A DNA stretch of 64,000 bases from Inonotus obliquus (lineage: Eukaryota > Basidiomycota > Agaricomycetes > Hymenochaetales > Hymenochaetaceae), in contig JAJHTX010000008.1 of the NCBI GenBank assembly GCA_032164295.1, forward strand, positions 1,426,001 through 1,490,000. Reading direction: 5' to 3'. Below, one piece after another: positions 12,336-24,399 of the stretch; positions within the stretch are counted from its first letter, which is position 1, and every line of letters starts with the position of its first letter. The notes beneath the pieces are model-generated. The model did no database searches, was not told the origin of the DNA, and worked only from the letters and a program-made list of their open reading frames with translations. The translations under genes were made by a program, and so were the position numbers.

Positions 12336-12343
12336 CTCTTAGC
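12336..12343. repeat. left 8-bp target-site duplication (CTCTTAGC)
   Basis: CTCTTAGC is repeated exactly at 14462-14469, directly outside the terminal inverted repeats. Eight-base duplications are typical of hAT transposases. Confidence 0.9.
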
Positions 12344-12360
12344 TAGGGTTGCCGAAGTCC
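12344..12360 (+). repeat. left terminal inverted repeat of hAT-like element
   Basis: 17 bp, exact inverse complement of 14445-14461. Imperfect inverted similarity continues inward for about ten more bases. Confidence 0.9.
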
Positions 12361-12539
12361 GGTCCTGGACCGTGTGGACCGCAGTCCGGACACGGACCGA
12401 ACCAATAGTCCAGTCCAGTTCAGGTCTGGTTCTGCTGAGGTCGAGGTTGGTTCGGTCCTTGGTCCGGCTCCCTTCTGTTTTTCCGGACCGGGATGGACCA
12501 GTCCGGACCTGGACTGGACCGGTTTGGCAGGTACGCAAT

Positions 12540-13267
<728 letters not shown>

Positions 13268-13535
13268 TAACTAACCTTCCACACCCCTTTCATGTCAGGA
13301 GCAAATGCTTGTCCACCGAATCTACCTGCAATAACGACTTCGATCGACATCCAGATAACTTCGTTTGCAAGTGACGAAAGTTGGGCAACCATGCTGTTCA
13401 CGGTTTCCTAACATTTCACCCTGCACATCTACGTCGACAACCTTGGACAAGTTCCGTGCGCGACAGCCTTTGTGACTCACGAAATTGAACACACTTGGTT
13501 AGTGAGGTTGCTAAAACTTCGACAGTGTGCATGGT

Positions 13536-13549
13536 AAACCAAATATTCA
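13536..13549. repeat. left target-site duplication of nested retroelement (AAACCAAATATTCA)
   Basis: The same 14 bases recur at 14246-14259 immediately after the poly(A) run. Because the repeat starts with A residues, its left border is ambiguous by a few bases. Confidence 0.75.
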
Positions 13550-14245
13550 GGTCCTGGCTAGGACGTTAAACTGGCCGTCCACCACACGCCCGCCTGCACA
13601 CTACACCGAATGGGCCGAGGATAGAAACCTCGGACCCCTTGCGGACTGGCTGAAGGAAACCACACCTTTCTTCATCACGGACCGAGCCTCGGCGTACGCG
13701 CGGATGGAAGAAGAAGGCCTGGACACACGCGACGACCACATTAACCTGGGGATCGCACGCAACTACGCTCAAGAGGAACTGGGACCAGAGGCGGAGACGC
13801 CTCTGGAATGGGCACGGCAACTCACAAGGTCAGATTCTTAATTGTTTATGACTCAGTAATGTTCCCCCCCCACACACTCCTATCTTACCTGTTTCCCTTA
13901 TTTCCTTATTTTCCTCTAAGTCGTATGTTTATATGATTATGACCGGCCCTAAACAAACATGACCGAAACGGGCAATTTTTCGTAAATAACTTTATTAGGC
14001 TTACCTAAGTCTACAGTATATAATTTCTAAACTCGTCTCTGTTACCCCTTCTAATCCCCCTACCTCCCCAGCGTCGCGCCCTTTAGTCCTTTCTTTAGAG
14101 CACCATACTACTACCTTCTTCTCTGCTTTTCTTACTTCACCACTCTTAGAGTTCCCACCACCACGTAGATTTTGTCTGCCGCGCACTTGTAACTAGAATT
14201 ACTGACGCGCGTAATAAATACATTTAAAAAAAAAAAAAAAAAAAA
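13550..14245 (+). mobile_element. 5'-truncated, poly(A)-tailed retroelement (LINE-like 3' end) nested in the hAT element
   Basis: This 696-bp segment is bracketed by a 14-bp direct repeat and ends in about 20 adenines (14226-14245), preceded by AATAAA at 14213-14218. That is the signature of target-primed reverse transcription. It opens inside a coding frame of about 97 codons that includes WAEDRNLGPLADWLKETTPF and ARMEEEGLDTRDDHINLGIA and stops at 13839-13841, leaving a roughly 380-base 3' untranslated region. The frame probably represents the C-terminal tail of a LINE ORF2, but I cannot name the clade. A processed host transcript is the alternative. Loss of the 5' part makes it immobile. 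Confidence 0.65.
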
Positions 14246-14259
14246 AAACCAAATATTCA
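14246..14259. repeat. right target-site duplication of nested retroelement
   Basis: Exact copy of 13536-13549 following the poly(A) tract. See the retroelement entry. Confidence 0.75.
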
Positions 14260-14444
14260 CAGAATATTGGAATTAACAATAATACATCTGGTCCAGGTCC
14301 GACCCTGGTCCGGACCTGGACCGAACCAAATGTCCAGTCCAAGTGTGGTCCGCCAGCCGTCCAGTCCTGGTCCATACAAAGAGCTGGAAAGTGGACCGGT
14401 CCGGTTCGAGGTCCAGGCGAAAGTGACTGGACCGGACAAGGACT

Positions 14445-14461
14445 GGACTTCGGCAACCCTA
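14445..14461 (-). repeat. right terminal inverted repeat of hAT-like element
   Basis: 17 bp, exact inverse complement of 12344-12360. Confidence 0.9.
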
Positions 14462-14469
14462 CTCTTAGC
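14462..14469. repeat. right 8-bp target-site duplication (CTCTTAGC)
   Basis: Identical to 12336-12343, directly abutting the right TIR. Confidence 0.9.
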
Positions 14470-15530
14470 AATTACGGTTCCGCACCACACAAGACCTGCG
14501 ACAAACGAGTTGGGGTACTATACATTACTCACAAGACTGGAGTAGCGAGTTGAATTGGTCGTCTTGTTGATCCCAAGTCCGATCAAGTGGAGGATAGTAC
14601 ATAGTACATAGAGCGGTGACTCGGAGTGCTAATTCTTGATACCGCTCACGAAAGTCACGTGAAGTGAGGATCAATATCGATGATCATGCATGCAGGGAGG
14701 CCCACCACCCGTCAACCATTCAACCATTCAAAGTCTCTATGCGAATACAAGAACCGAGCTTTCTGTGCCTTTCCGTATCGCGGGAATTAAGATAGAACAT
14801 GGCAGAACTGTCGGTTCTATTCACCGTGCATAGCCATTTCTCCAAAATGAGGTATTGCACAATTACTTCCTGTGAAGCGACACTCTGATGTGAAACCAGA
14901 TAGGTATGGTTTCCGCCTCTTGATATCATAACAAATTGACTGGGAATGGGACGGTGATGATCGGTGGCGTCGGAGATGGGTTGAACCCCTGATCAAACTG
15001 CAACTGTAACAAACTGTGAGTTGCACAAATATGAAGCAATCCCCTATTCAAGCCTCACATGCATCAGCGAGCGATAGGACAATTAGTTGCAAGTCTGAGT
15101 GAGTTGCAACCGGGGTGACAAATGAAATGAACACCACGCACCGGATTGTCACACGTCGCACCTCACTTGTCTAGTTACCGGTCCTCTTCCATGATGCACT
15201 CAGTACCAAAAATAATCACAATCAGACCTTCTACTCAGATTGTGCAGTTCATACACTACCAAAGGCTACAGGTAAGGGGATGGCAGTATGATACGGTTAC
15301 CGAAGTTTTCCCGGTATCAAGTATGTGTTCTAACTACTGGTGCGTCGAAACAGATCGCAGTCTTGGATGCGGAGATTATTGATGATCACCTCCAATAGCG
15401 CTTCCCATAGCTTCTCCGGACTCCAAAGAACTCAACGGAAAGCTTACTAGCCCTTTACATGGGCTTGCTATTCGTAGTGTTCGGTACTTACCCACTTTTG
15501 TGCCTTGAACGTACCTCCGCGCTGAACATC
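14470..15530. other. intergenic region upstream of MFS gene
   Basis: No frame here has a recognisable domain. The last few hundred bases before 15531 should contain the MFS promoter, but I see no clear TATA box close to the start. Confidence 0.4.
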
Positions 15531-17664
15531 ATGAGTACTTCCCCTGCTGCTGTTGAAGAGAAGGATTCGAAATCCACAGTTGCGACTACTCCGGTAGTCT
15601 TCAATGGGGACCAAGTGCAAGAGCGTGGACTGCGCTTTTGGATGTGCATCGTTGCACTAATGGTTTCTTCCTTCCTAATGGTCTTGGACTTGGTATGGCA
15701 GTACTCTGTTTGAACTTTGACTCCGATACTCATACCAAGCAGTCTGGAATTGCGACCCCGCTCCCAGTGATAGTTTCCGACCTCCGAGGCAAGGAGTTTG
15801 AGTGGGTAGGCTCCGCGTATGCACTCTCGGCGACGGCCTTCTTGCCCATGAGCGGAGGACTAGCACAGGTACGTAATCAACGCACCCACTGGCGTTTATC
15901 TGACAACACTTGGGATGCAGGTATTTGGGCGAAGGGTTATCATGCTGTCGATGGTTCTTCTCTTTGCAATAGGTAGTGCCATGTGTGGAGCAGCTCCTAG
16001 CCTAAACTTTCTCATAGCTTCACGAAGTACGTGTACTGTGTCCTCTGAAAGTTCTCTGTGCTAATATGATGTTTCATCTTAGCGATTCAGGGGGTCGGTG
16101 CTGGAGGGATTGCATCCCTCACACAAATCATCATCGCCGATCTTGTACCGCTTCAGGAGAGGGGTAAGTTTAATGGGATAATTGCAATGTAAGTTCGCTA
16201 GTTCATCTATGACTGCTCTGCGTGACATGAAAACTCCCACATTTAACAGTGCCTATGCATTCGGAACTTCGAGTGCACCAATAATTTCTGGATCTCTTGT
16301 GCAACGCGGCCAATGGAGATGGTTTTTCTGTAAGCTGTTTCATGAATTCTCCAAAATGGAGGACTACTCTGAGTTGTATACAGACATGAATCTCCCCATC
16401 TGCGGTCTTACTGCCTTCCTCGTTTATAAATATCTCGATTTGAAAGTACCAAAGGGGACAGTCAAAGAGAAACTTCTCAGACTGGACTGGATGTACGTGT
16501 AAACTCAATCCTGTTGTATCTTGTGCCTGAGTTTATTACTTAGTGGAAACCTTCTCGTCATTGGATCAACAACTGCAGTAGTCCTTGCTCTGACTTGGGG
16601 AGGCATCAGGTTCCCATGGTCCTCGGCGCAAGTGTTGGTCCCACTCATCATTGGAATATTTGGCCTTCTTGCATTCATCTTCTACGAAGCTACGTACGCT
16701 AAGGATCCAATGGTATGTAACATTGCAAGACACAATACGAGCTTTACTTATGATGACACATTGCAGGTGCCGTTCATCGTCATGTTCAACCGAACTGGTG
16801 CCAGTGGGTATGTTCAAGGTTTCTTTACGAATTTCTATATGCTTGGAGTGATATGTGCGTATTATGGCACATAGACGTGAGAAAATCCATTAATTTCTAC
16901 CTTCAGACTACCTTCCTGTATACTACCAGGCATGCAAGCTCGACACACCTCTAAAATCTGCTATCGATACATTGACCCTAGGGTGCACTATTATGCCCTT
17001 TGGTCTTATAGCAGGAGCCAGTGTAGCGAGGACGGGAAAATATAGGCCTCAGTTATGGCTTTCTTGGGTTTCTCTCATAATCGCGGGAGGGTTGTATATG
17101 ACGCTGGACGAAGATAGCAGTCGTGCTATCGGTATAGGCTACCAGGTCCTCTTCGGCCTTGGGCTTGGAATTCAGGCGACAACTGCTTTCTTTCCTGTTC
17201 TTGCTCCGCTTCCCGTTTCTCTGAATGCAAATGCCCTCGCATTCTTCATGTTCGTGCGGTTTTTCAGCCAGGTGAGCGTAAATCTTTTCACCCTGTTGTC
17301 CAATATTAATTGCATTTGTATCAAGGTCTGGGGTGTTACTGTCGGTGGAACGATATTGCAGAACGAATTGGAAAAGAGGTTACCTCCCGAGTTCATCTCA
17401 CAATTTCCCGGAGGAACATCTGTCGCATATTCCATCATCCCGATTATACATACCCTGGACGAACCATTCCGCACTAGTGTACGCTCTGCATTCGCAGATA
17501 GTCTACGGGTGTATTGGATGGTACTTCTTGCAGTAAGCGCAGCCGGCCTATTGGTGAGCTTGATGATGAAGGGATTGCCGTTGCATACTGCCTTGGACAA
17601 GGATTGGGGTCTCAGGGAATCCGAGGGCGAGGTTGCAAGGACTGAGATGTCCACGCATGCATGA
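15531..17664 (+). CDS. MFS transporter, drug:H+ antiporter type
   Basis: Ten exons sum to 1650 nt, giving 549 residues, the usual size of fungal 14-TM DHA2-like exporters. I chose ATG 15531 because it gives a short charged N-terminus before the first membrane helix (ALMVSSFLMVLDL). Conserved parts in order: GIATPLPVIVSDLRG, WVGSAYALSATAFLP, GLAQVFGRR (motif A), IQGVGAGGIASLTQIIIADL (motif C region), QRGQWRWFFYMNLPICG, then RLDWIGNLLVIGS, PFIVMFNRTG, YYLPVYYQ and the C-terminal helix VLLAVSAAGLLVSLMMKGL. Introns: 15693-15742, 15869-15920, 16027-16082, 16189-16249, 16330-16383, 16493-16543, 16713-16766, 16855-16906 and 17272-17325. It should sit in the plasma membrane and export small hydrophobic compounds. 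The substrate cannot be read from sequence. The nearby P450 may point to oxidised-lipid or xenobiotic handling, but no cluster is proven. Confidence 0.92.
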
Positions 17665-18202
17665 TAACAAAATCGGACCTAAATTGAAATTTGTTGTGTA
17701 TCGCACCACGAATAAGAGACGTATATACATATATATGGGCATGGTTATTGTACGTTCTTCCAAGCAAGCTGTATTACATAGTCTTGAACGATAAGGGGAA
17801 CTTTGAGGCCCGGTATCCATATACATGTCCTTCATTTCGGGGTACTTCAGCTTAAGAAAGATGTTTACACGACCCAAGTAGCGAGGCTCCCACCAACAAG
17901 TTCCTGGGTGGAGATATGATATTCGAGAAGCCAAAAATTGCATCCTTTAGATCCGAGCAAGAAAGCACTGATGTTGATATGTTGAAGCATCTGCACGGAT
18001 ATTATCAAAATACCGATCGTGAACTAGAAGGAGATCTTAAGTACACTTGCCGAGGTTATGGCTTCCTGGCCGTTCTGCCGAACATAAACATCGATCTGGG
18101 GAGATATGCTCTCATCATACTAAGAGCATATTGCAGCGTCCATACAATTCCTAAATCATACATAGCTACATCGAACAACTGACTTCTGCCCCCCCAAGCA
18201 TA
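17665..18202. other. 3' intergenic region between convergent MFS and DUF6533 genes
   Basis: Contains the downstream regions of two convergent genes. An ATATAC-rich stretch lies at 17719-17735. Small frames on both strands have no support. Confidence 0.5.
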
Positions 18203-19871
18203 TTAAGTACTAAACCTAGAATCTCTTGACACAGGATTCCCATCTCCGTCACATGAAACAAGCTCTATTTGAGAGCCGCCACGATCACAGTCCTCCGAGT
18301 CCATTTGTTTAAACAGACGGAGAAAGATACGGGATGCCGCCAGCGTTACAATTGATGTCGAAAAGCTGGAAAGGGTCAGATCCACTATATGAGTTGTTGT
18401 CACGGTTACGTACATGACACCCATGTAGAATATTGACGGCTAAGATTGATTAAGTTAGTTGATATACCTGTCGGTAAATAGAATGACCGCGACGAACATC
18501 CTGTGCAAACGCCATAAGGAATATGTTTAACGCTCTCATGCCTATAATATTTGTAAGCTCATCAGGTAGGTGATACCAAAGTGAGAATGGCCGTACAGAA
18601 AGCACTCTAGTTCCGCATGATTAGTTGATGGGTCGTGAGCATTGCTTGACAAGTTAGAATACCGGGGGACACGTACGAAGAAAAAGACGACTCCGTCGCT
18701 GTACAATAGTTTCAGTAGTCTCTCGCTTTCTGTTCGTGGGCGCGATAAAGCATAAAGTAAGAAAGAGATGATGACGAGGGCATCAAACGCGGCCTAATTC
18801 GGGACATTCAGTTTTCAGTAACTTGGAGGTGAAGGAAGGATAATTACCGCAGGAATCCATGATCCAAGGTACGATTTTGGCATAATCCCTATTGCGCAGA
18901 CTCTCAACTCCCGATTAAAAGTGTTTGAGTCTAAAGGATGGATCAGTTGTGCTTTAATCACTGATACTCAGATATAACTTACGTTCAAACTCCGAGATAC
19001 CTTTGTATGCGAATGCGATAGTGACCGACTTCGCGGAGATGAAAGTACATGCGATGAGTTGCTTCGCCTTACGGCCAAACCTCCATAGCATAGTCAGCCA
19101 GTATAGTAGGACACCTAGATAGTTTCAGCAACTGTAACAGTTCTCGGACAGTGCTTCCATACCCGAACCAATTACTTCTATCCAGACATCCGTTCTTCCA
19201 ATAATAACAGACAACGTCTCACATCTGAAACGGGTAGGACTTAGTGCATTTTTCTTCCTGGAAAAGAAATTTGACAGACTTGGCCACTATCAGCGATGAA
19301 CTAACTTTCAGTAAAGAGGGGCAGTGTCTTACCGTGTTTCCATTCAGCCTCTGAGTCGGTAATAGAACTGTAAAGAGTTGGTAATAGCACGAGAGAAAAA
19401 GCACGATGACTCACATATCAAAGAAAGATCGGCCACGGTAGTCATAGCATATCTACTGAACAGGTATAACAAGCGCAGAAGAATTGATACTATTGATGGC
19501 CTTTTTCTAGGAGTTCGTCTATGAAACTTCAGGGGAAACCATAGCCACACTATGTCGATTTCGTCGTGGATTGTGAGAATTGTGTCGTATGCGAGTAAAC
19601 TAGCACCCGCAACTGCACAAGAATGTAATGAATGCGTGATATTTTGAATAGGGTTGGACATACCAGTGAGATACCTATAGACAGAGAGGTGATAAACCTG
19701 CTGGACAAGAGACTGTATCTGATCATTCGGCATCTTTTCCAAGCGGTATATGCAAGACTGAGCACTCGCAGGAGGGTGCACGAAGGGAGAGAGCAATCCC
19801 CAGGGGACTAATGTATCATTCATTGGATGGTCACGAGGATACCTGGGAATTTTGCTCATACTACTAGCCAT
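18203..19871 (-). CDS. DUF6533-type multi-pass membrane protein
   Basis: Several exons on the minus strand form a multi-helix membrane protein of a family very common in Agaricomycetes. The first recognisable exon ends LVQQVYHLSVYRYLT and joins across an intron (about 19615-19665) to VAGASLLAYDTILTIHDEID, the DUF6533 signature. Later exons give YWLTMLWRFGRKAKQLIACT, RELRVCAIGIMPKSYLGSW, AAFDALVIISFLLYALSRPR with KLLYSDGVVFF, and a last exon with TTHIVDLTLSSFSTSIVTLA ending in a hydrophilic tail (stop 18203). The N-terminal ATG is unsure: 19871 (MASSMSK) or 19733 (MPNDQIQ). Exons around 19140-19450 are hard to phase by eye, so the central model is provisional. Function is unknown; seven predicted helices suggest a receptor-like or transport role. 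Confidence 0.75.
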
Positions 19872-21329
19872 GATACCTAGTCGGAGTCGAATGTAGTTTT
19901 GATTGATAAACCACCGCAACTTTCCTCATATCAAATGATGGGGTGGTGCAACAGAGATCCGACCTTGTGCATCTCGGTGTATCCCTAGTCACCGAAGGTA
20001 AGAACTTGATACTCGTTACTCGTAGTACCATCAGGTCAATATCTCCGCAGCGATGATGGGATCCATGCACTCACGGCTTACGGGGAGTCAATGAAGACCT
20101 CAACCGTGAAATTTGGATGAGCAGTATTCAAACAGCGCTCATAGACTTGCATTGGGTATGGCCAGTATTTTACCAGAACGCATCACATCATAAGCCACCT
20201 CGATAATCATCATTTGACAGGTGGCATCCTGCTCGTAAAAGTGACTGTAATATTCATGTTTCTCCCATCCGAAACCTGTTTGATTCAAACTTTGTTTTTA
20301 TAAGCAGATAGTCCCACTGATTTAGGAACGTGAATGCTCACAATTAAGAAATTGAGCCAACACACTTTGAGCAGTATCCGTTTCTATCGTTAGGTTGTCA
20401 GTGGATGGAAGGCAGTGTCGTCCAAAACAGAATAGTGCTAAAGATGCTGCTGATTTTGTTGCGCTTCTAATCAGATTGCAGCAGTAAATCAAGGGTTAGC
20501 CAAACAGGAAAGATGCTTCCCTGCGGAGTTGCAAAGCCAGACTTACAACAACCTCCCATCTGTACGGATGTGGATCAAGGGCATCCGATGTGAGTAAGCA
20601 AAGAACTATATTACAGTGAGTGCTGATAGTAGTAAGGAGTAACTGTTGCAGGAAACAGTTGAAAAGAATGAATTCCTTACAGAGAAAGCTCTGGATGAGG
20701 CGAATCTGACATGGGTTAAAAACCATGTGGCGAAAAAAAATGCCGGATGGATCCAGAGATATGTGGAGTAGGAACGATATAAACAAGCAAAACACAATCA
20801 CGCAGTCTGCGTGTTTTGTTATTCTGTCCATCGGAGAATCCAGCCACTCGAGATCTTCGCCATCTTCCCAACCGTCCACAGCACATATATCTTACCTCAG
20901 AAATATTGCAAAGGATAGTCAATAGAAGTCATAGAGCTCCTATAATAGCCAACTGAAATGTCCTGAAGTATCTGAAAGTAATTGGAGGCCTAATGTGAAA
21001 CCCACGGTGTGTAGGTTATCCGGAATCTCATTCACTAAAGCAGGGAAACTATATTCCCGTGGATTAGGCAAGCGTCTGTCAGAGGTGGATACTGATGAGC
21101 CTATTGAATCTCGGGGAACCACCATCAAGGCTTTTCTAATCGTGTTCGCTCGAGAGAGACGCATGAGAGATTGAGCTCAAGTTGATGACAACCAAGAAAA
21201 CACATTAAGAGTCGACCGCCAATTGGGCTCCAATATCACATGACCTCTAACGTGGACATCGCCAGCCAGGGTTGCGACGCGCAGGAGAAGAAAGCGCGAC
21301 GATGACCTGAAATGCGAACCTGAGCTACG
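19872..21329. other. unassigned region with coding-like minus-strand frames
   Basis: Minus-strand frames at 20496-20879 (127 codons, hydrophobic stretches) and 20940-21164 (74 codons) could be exons of an unrecognised gene. Neither shows a domain I can name, and frames on the opposite strand overlap. The promoter of the MID1 gene must lie in the last few hundred bases. Confidence 0.3.
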
Positions 21330-23015
21330 ATGCTTCAGCCAACCCGCTTGTTTCTCGCTCCAGAGCCTCTGCTACTGTTGATAGTGCAAGCAATTTCCTC
21401 ATTCGCGCAACCAGCGGCACTCCAAATCAATCAGTCTCTTCCCCTCGACACCGCGAACCTCCCATCTTCCACCTTTTCATTACCTCGGACCACAACCTCT
21501 CGCCTATACATTTCTGTTGTGCTCTGCGATACAGTCAGAAATGACGAGAATGCGCGCTTTTTTGTAACCAATAACACTGCAGTCAGCGATCCTGGACCTA
21601 GTTCAACGGAAAGCGACGTTTTCGAGATTGCTCTGGGAAGTGATGGTCTGGGAAATTTCACTCTGCTCGGGGACGGCGAGGGAGTCTTTTCCATCACTCC
21701 TGGAGCTACTGGACAGAGCTTGGAAGTGGGGGTGTCGGACACTGGTAAGCTGCCTTTTAAGTACGTACTCGTTAAAAAAGTATTGAATACTGGCACAGAA
21801 CCTCTACACGAACGTCTTGCTTCGGTTCCTTTGCTAGGGGATACGACGTCAAATCAAGCTCTATTGTTCTCTCCCCCCTTCCTTCCTGTTACCCTTGACG
21901 AACCTGAATTCCCCAACTACACACTTCCGGACGCTAACATCTCATTCCCCGACCCTCCCACTCAAATTCCAGAATTCACGCTCCTAGTTGGTCGTACGAC
22001 ATCCTTTCCGCAGTTCAATTTCACTGCAAACAGTTTTTCGGACGGTTCTCCCGTAACGGCATGCTCTCTGCGTAATCGGGCAGATTTTATCATCAATACG
22101 AGCGATGACACCGAAAACGTCCAGAGGAGCACCATACTACGTGACGCAGGCGGATGGCGGATACAATGGTTGACAGAGGCACTGGAACCACTGACAAACT
22201 ATACTACCTTCGTCTTGCAAGACGGCACGAAGGTCTCCGGTCCTATTAACTTTGTTACCAAGTCTCGTGCGTACTTGTGGTTTTTTAAAGAATATATTGA
22301 TATCGATTCCGAATTTATAGCGTCCTTCTCCTGTCCTCTTGTGCATTCTCTTCCTTACTGTCCCCTGGTCTCTTATGCTGTAGCGCTGTCACCCCTGCCA
22401 CCTGGAGCAGACTCGTATGATGCATCAAATGTCCCCGAAAGTATCTCCGGTCCCCTCATTTCGTACATGTCAAATTTTACGACTTCTCTCCTCACGTTCG
22501 CATGTGGTCGTGATTCGTACTCATCTGTGGTTACCTGTTCGGACTGCCAAGCTGCATACCGCACCTGGTTATGTTCTGTACAACTGCCGCGATGTGGTGA
22601 TTCTGCTTCTGCATCAACTTCCAGTGTTGCTATTTCCGTCAATTCAAAGCGTCGCGGACGATGGAAATTCTGGAAGCGCGATGATTCAGAACAAACGATA
22701 CTCGTCACTCCAGCACTAGTAGAGCAGGATGGGTCACAGCCGGCGCGTTTCAGTGCGTTGCCGCCGTTTTCCAGCAACTGGACGCAGCTGCTACCGTGTT
22801 TGGAAACATGCAATGCGGTAGAGCGCACTTGCCCCCCGTTCCTCGAGATCAAATGTCCAGTGCCGCGTTTCAATGCGGGCGAAAGCTATGGCGTGGGTTA
22901 CATTGACGGTAATAAGGAGGATCCGGGCGGCGAATGGCTTCAACACGGTGGTATGACTGGCACCTCACAAGATAGATGGGGGAATGTGTGGTGTAATGGA
23001 CCCGGACTCGCGTAG
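21330..23015 (+). CDS. MID1: MID1-like stretch-activated calcium channel subunit
   Basis: The gene encodes 543 residues once the in-phase intron 22267-22320 is removed, close to other MID1 proteins. It starts with a signal-anchor (APEPLLLLIVQAISSFAQPA) and has many N-glycosylation sequons. The C-terminal half carries the conserved cysteine-rich pattern: FACGRDSYSSVVTCSDCQAA, WLCSVQLPRCG, LPCLETCNAVERTCPPF and a final WCNGPG. In yeast Mid1 works with Cch1 as the high-affinity plasma-membrane calcium influx system, opened by pheromone, cold, ER stress or membrane stretch. A same-function role is expected here. The gene stands alone, between an unassigned region and an F-box gene. Confidence 0.9.
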   Translation: MLQPTRLFLAPEPLLLLIVQAISSFAQPAALQINQSLPLDTANLPSSTFSLPRTTTSRLYISVVLCDTVRNDENARFFVTNNTAVSDPGPSSTESDVFEIALGSDGLGNFTLLGDGEGVFSITPGATGQSLEVGVSDTGKLPFKYVLVKKVLNTGTEPLHERLASVPLLGDTTSNQALLFSPPFLPVTLDEPEFPNYTLPDANISFPDPPTQIPEFTLLVGRTTSFPQFNFTANSFSDGSPVTACSLRNRADFIINTSDDTENVQRSTILRDAGGWRIQWLTEALEPLTNYTTFVLQDGTKVSGPINFVTKSRAYLWFFKEYIDIDSEFIASFSCPLVHSLPYCPLVSYAVALSPLPPGADSYDASNVPESISGPLISYMSNFTTSLLTFACGRDSYSSVVTCSDCQAAYRTWLCSVQLPRCGDSASASTSSVAISVNSKRRGRWKFWKRDDSEQTILVTPALVEQDGSQPARFSALPPFSSNWTQLLPCLETCNAVERTCPPFLEIKCPVPRFNAGESYGVGYIDGNKEDPGGEWLQHGGMTGTSQDRWGNVWCNGPGLA

Positions 23016-23322
23016 AATGGACTTCTCCTATGTATGTTTGTGTGAATTAAATAGTTGTCTCTTATCGTGATTAGATAATATCAGTGATGGTATGATCGAG
23101 GACTAAACTGAAGAAGCAGATTCTCTCTCTGGAGACCAGCTTCTGGCTGGCCACCTACTCCCATTACCATCTGATAATTTATCCCTCCTACTAGCGAAGA
23201 AAGGTTTGCATGATCGTTGCTTATGTAATACGTCTGCCCTCGTAAGCCGATTAACAATGTTCATGTTTCCTTTCTTTTTTTTCAATCATCTGCCACTTCA
23301 TGCGAGGAGTTTCCGACTCGTA
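23016..23322. other. short intergenic region between MID1 and F-box gene
   Basis: Holds the MID1 3' end and the F-box gene 5' region, including a pyrimidine-rich stretch at 23265-23285. No separate gene is seen. Confidence 0.5.
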
Positions 23323-24399
23323 ATGGGGCCCAGCTACGCACCATATGGAGTCGAAGAAACGAGTCCAGGACATGGAGAATCGGTGAACGACAGCGATAGC
23401 AATCCTTGCTCTTTTGCGCGGACAGGGATGTTGGGTTGCTCCTTGGTAGAAGCAGACAAAGCGCCTTTATTCGACGCACTTCCTGTTGAGATTACTATCC
23501 TCATTTTCCAGCATGCAGCGCAGATGTCCAAAAACGTAGCTGCTTCCCTTTCGCTGGTCTCTCGTCTCGCTCGTCAGGTGGTCCTGCCACAGTTATTCCG
23601 AACGATCGTCCTCCAGAATCGAAACTCTGCGCACAAACTCTCGGAGTTCCTGAACAAGAATCGTCATATTGCGAGTTATGTTCGGGAGCTTTGGATGAAG
23701 CAGAGCACTGCGTCGGACGTTCGGCTCATTTTGCCTTGTAGGCGACTTGAGCGACTTGCCTTCACCCCCAGTTGTTTCAATGCGCTTTTTGATACTGACG
23801 CAACTGTCCCTTCGACATTCGCAGAAGATGCTGATCACCAGCGTTCACCTCCGTATGAGCTGCGTTTGTTTCCGGGCTTCATTAAATGGAACGATATTAC
23901 ATCCGTTCCCGCTGGAGCAGGAGATAATGCACGCGAGTTTCTCCAATGCCTCACGCATCTTTCGCTATGCCAGGAAAGTCAACTGGTGGCATTACTCAAT
24001 TGCAAGGAAGCAATTATAGGGCTCCAGCAGCTCACGAACCTAGCTAGCCCCGTTGGAGAGGTCATCCTTCTCGGGCTTACTGTACGAGATGTATTGAACG
24101 CATTTCCAAAGCTACATATGTTCGTGATGACTCCATCGTCGCTATACGACCCCTGGATGGATTACCACCGTTGGACAGCGGGTATTGATTACCGACTGCT
24201 GGGCTCGATCCGGTCGATCGCATTCGGTCGCGACACCAAAGACGTTGATGAACGGTTGTACTACGTTGATTCATGTGGAAGGACACGAGAACAGTTATTC
24301 TTCGATTCTTGGAAAGGACCCGAATCCGGAATTTGGGCCTGCGCACGACCCATCTCAAGCTTGTCCTGCCCATCTGTCGAACCTTTATTGCGACGGTGA
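23323..24399 (+). CDS. F-box domain protein
   Basis: An intronless frame of 358 codons from ATG 23323 (MGPSYAPYGVEE). An in-frame ATG at 23206 would add 39 unlikely residues. The segment LFDALPVEITILIFQHAAQM with a following SLVSRLARQVVLPQLFRTIV matches the basidiomycete F-box, with the L-P-x-E-I core and the 'yrtv' strand after it. The rest is LRR-like: HLSLCQESQLVALLNCKEAI and FPKLHMFVMTPSSLYD. Such proteins act as substrate adaptors of SCF ubiquitin ligases, binding Skp1 through the F-box. The target is unknown. These genes are numerous and fast-evolving in Agaricomycetes. Confidence 0.8.
   Translation: MGPSYAPYGVEETSPGHGESVNDSDSNPCSFARTGMLGCSLVEADKAPLFDALPVEITILIFQHAAQMSKNVAASLSLVSRLARQVVLPQLFRTIVLQNRNSAHKLSEFLNKNRHIASYVRELWMKQSTASDVRLILPCRRLERLAFTPSCFNALFDTDATVPSTFAEDADHQRSPPYELRLFPGFIKWNDITSVPAGAGDNAREFLQCLTHLSLCQESQLVALLNCKEAIIGLQQLTNLASPVGEVILLGLTVRDVLNAFPKLHMFVMTPSSLYDPWMDYHRWTAGIDYRLLGSIRSIAFGRDTKDVDERLYYVDSCGRTREQLFFDSWKGPESGIWACARPISSLSCPSVEPLLRR

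Noticed and set aside
15459..15530. Upstream ATG at 15459 as start of the MFS transporter
   Set aside because: It would add a hydrophobic stretch before the charged N-terminus that MFS drug exporters normally have. ATG 15531 fits the family better, though this is not proven.
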